64,000 nucleotides of DNA, taken from assembly GCF_003544835.1 (NCBI RefSeq), contig NZ_CP032099.1, positions 248,001 to 312,000 on the forward strand, written 5' to 3'. Positions 62,939-64,000 of the stretch are shown one piece after another. The translations under genes and the position numbers were made by a program. The DNA is from Aliarcobacter skirrowii CCUG 10374 (GTDB lineage Bacteria; Campylobacterota; Campylobacteria; Campylobacterales; Arcobacteraceae). The stretch's first letter is position 1, and every line of letters starts with the position of its first letter. The notes under the pieces were generated by a model. It worked only from the letters and a program-made list of their open reading frames with translations, was not told the DNA's origin and made no database searches.

Positions 62939-64000
62939 TTTACACCTCCTATATGATGAATATCCCAATTTTGTGCTTTTTCATAATTGCTCCAAAGTTT
63001 TGCATAAATACCGTCTTGTATTGCTAAAAGTTCTTCGTGTTTTCCTTTTTCTTTAACTTCTGCATTATCAAATACTAATATTTGATCCACATCTTTAATA
63101 GTTGAAAGTCTGTGTGCTATTACTATAACTGTTTTATTTTTCATCAAATTTGCTAAAGCTTTAATAATCTCTTCTTCATTTTCTGGGTCTGCAAATGCTG
63201 TAGCTTCATCAAGTACTATAATAGGAGTATTTCTTAGAATAGCTCTTGCAATAGTGATTCTTTGTTTTTGTCCACCTGAAAGATTTGCTCCTCTATCTCC
63301 AGCCATTGTTTCATAAGCATCAGGCAAACTTAGAATAAAATCGTGAATTTGAGCTGCTTTACAAGCTTCTATCATATCTTCATCTGTTGCTGTTGAATTT
63401 GCCATTTTTATATTGTTTGATAAAGTATCATTAAACAAAAAAGTATCTTGAAATACAAATGAAACCGTATCCATCAAGCTTTGTGAATCAGCATCTTTGA
63501 TATCTACACCACCTATTTTGATACTTCCATTTGTCACATCCCAAAATCTTGGTATCAGTTTTGCCACTGTACTTTTCCCAGCTCCACTTGGTCCTACAAG
63601 TGCAGTAACAGTATTTGCTTTGACTTCAAAATTGATATTTTTTAGGGCATAGTTGTCTTTTTCGTTATATTTAAAATCAACATTCTCAAACACTATATCA
63701 GTAGCTTCTATCTTTTTATGTGCCTTTGAGATATTAAGAACTGGTATATCCATAATTTCTTGTATTCTTATAGCTGCTGCACTTGACTTTTTAACAAAAT
63801 TACTCATCCACATTAGTGGCATTAGTGCATCAGCCATCCCTGTACTTACAAGTAGTGCTGCAATAAATGGTGAAAATGACAAGCTCCCATCTATTAAAAA
63901 AAAGAGTCCTGTTATAGTAACTGCAAGAAGTGTGGGCATTGGACTAAGAACAGTCATAGCTATTTTTGCAGGGGTACTAGTTGCTTCAAACCAAGCTTTA
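62935..64000 (-). CDS. ABC half-transporter, YbtP/IrtA-like (5' end beyond window)
   Basis: The visible 354 residues run open to the right edge (WFEATSTPAKIAMTVLSPMP at the top), so about 230 N-terminal residues are missing. The end of the membrane domain and a complete ATPase domain are present: Walker A GPSGAGKST, signature ANLSGGQKQR and Walker B IIVLDEATAFADPENEEE. The unusual FADPE after the Walker B Glu is shared with YbtP and IrtA, siderophore importers. It is first of the visible ABC-ABC-MFS-MFS-mntP operon. Confidence 0.85.
   Translation of the reverse strand, partial: KAWFEATSTPAKIAMTVLSPMPTLLAVTITGLFFLIDGSLSFSPFIAALLVSTGMADALMPLMWMSNFVKKSSAAAIRIQEIMDIPVLNISKAHKKIEATDIVFENVDFKYNEKDNYALKNINFEVKANTVTALVGPSGAGKSTVAKLIPRFWDVTNGSIKIGGVDIKDADSQSLMDTVSFVFQDTFLFNDTLSNNIKMANSTATDEDMIEACKAAQIHDFILSLPDAYETMAGDRGANLSGGQKQRITIARAILRNTPIIVLDEATAFADPENEEEIIKALANLMKNKTVIVIAHRLSTIKDVDQILVFDNAEVKEKGKHEELLAIQDGIYAKLWSNYEKAQNWDIHHIGGVK

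Noticed and set aside
1-64000. CRISPR arrays, tRNA or rRNA genes, insertion sequences, prophage
   Set aside because: No spaced identical repeats, no tRNA-like clover sequences in the gaps, no transposase or phage proteins were found.

Overview
The window comes from an AT-rich (clearly below 35 % G+C) member of the Campylobacterota, most likely Arcobacter or Aliarcobacter. The evidence is the gene families present: an ion channel that is nearly residue-for-residue NavAb of Arcobacter butzleri, a Campylobacterota-type bc1 complex with a di-heme cytochrome c, a stand-alone atpB, a short pabB/pabC pair and an AddA/RecB-like helicase. Apart from one decayed gene and one frameshift, the DNA is densely packed with chromosomal genes. 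I saw no tRNA, rRNA, CRISPR array, insertion sequence or prophage.

Layout. 1-9.2 kb (mostly minus strand): pheS-pheT (pheT runs off the left edge), a HIT protein and an outer-membrane barrel on plus, then fatty-acid genes accA, fabF, acpP, fabG and the queuosine-precursor genes queC-queD-queE. 9.3-21 kb: rsmE, the petABC bc1 operon with a perfect FNR-type box in front, thrC/argB, an addA-like helicase-nuclease, atpB and ilvA. 21-25.2 kb: metE behind a structured leader, a Cys-rich orphan gene, and trmD-rplS. 25-33.5 kb: dedA, an aminotransferase, a Rob-type AraC regulator, Nudix, ridA, a zinc-ribbon protein, a CopD-like protein, tex and an M42 peptidase. 33.7-42.6 kb: a siroheme nitrite reductase, a heme fatty-acid cis/trans isomerase, pyrB-pabB-pabC, PhnA, HPP and argD. 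42.7-50.6 kb: a two-component system with a likely OmpR-type operator and a divergent 40-residue ORF, AI-2E, the NavAb-like channel, trpS and a SulP-Usp pair.

50.6-64 kb is the accessory region. It looks like a metallophore (siderophore-type) uptake locus. Two TonB-dependent receptors, one resembling FyuA, are joined by an O-methyltransferase broken by a 1-base homopolymer frameshift. A PchR/YbtA-like AraC regulator is divergent from the FyuA-like gene. A tightly overlapping operon encodes two YbtP/YbtQ- or IrtAB-like ABC half-transporters (the first cut by the right edge), two MFS transporters and a MntP manganese exporter; a third MFS transporter sits behind the methyltransferase. The control regions carry a Fur-like dyad, 21-bp-phased direct repeats and a duplicated 17-bp palindrome. 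The parts suggest import through an outer-membrane receptor, then an ABC or MFS inner-membrane step, under iron- and ligand-responsive control. The ligand cannot be read from the sequence.
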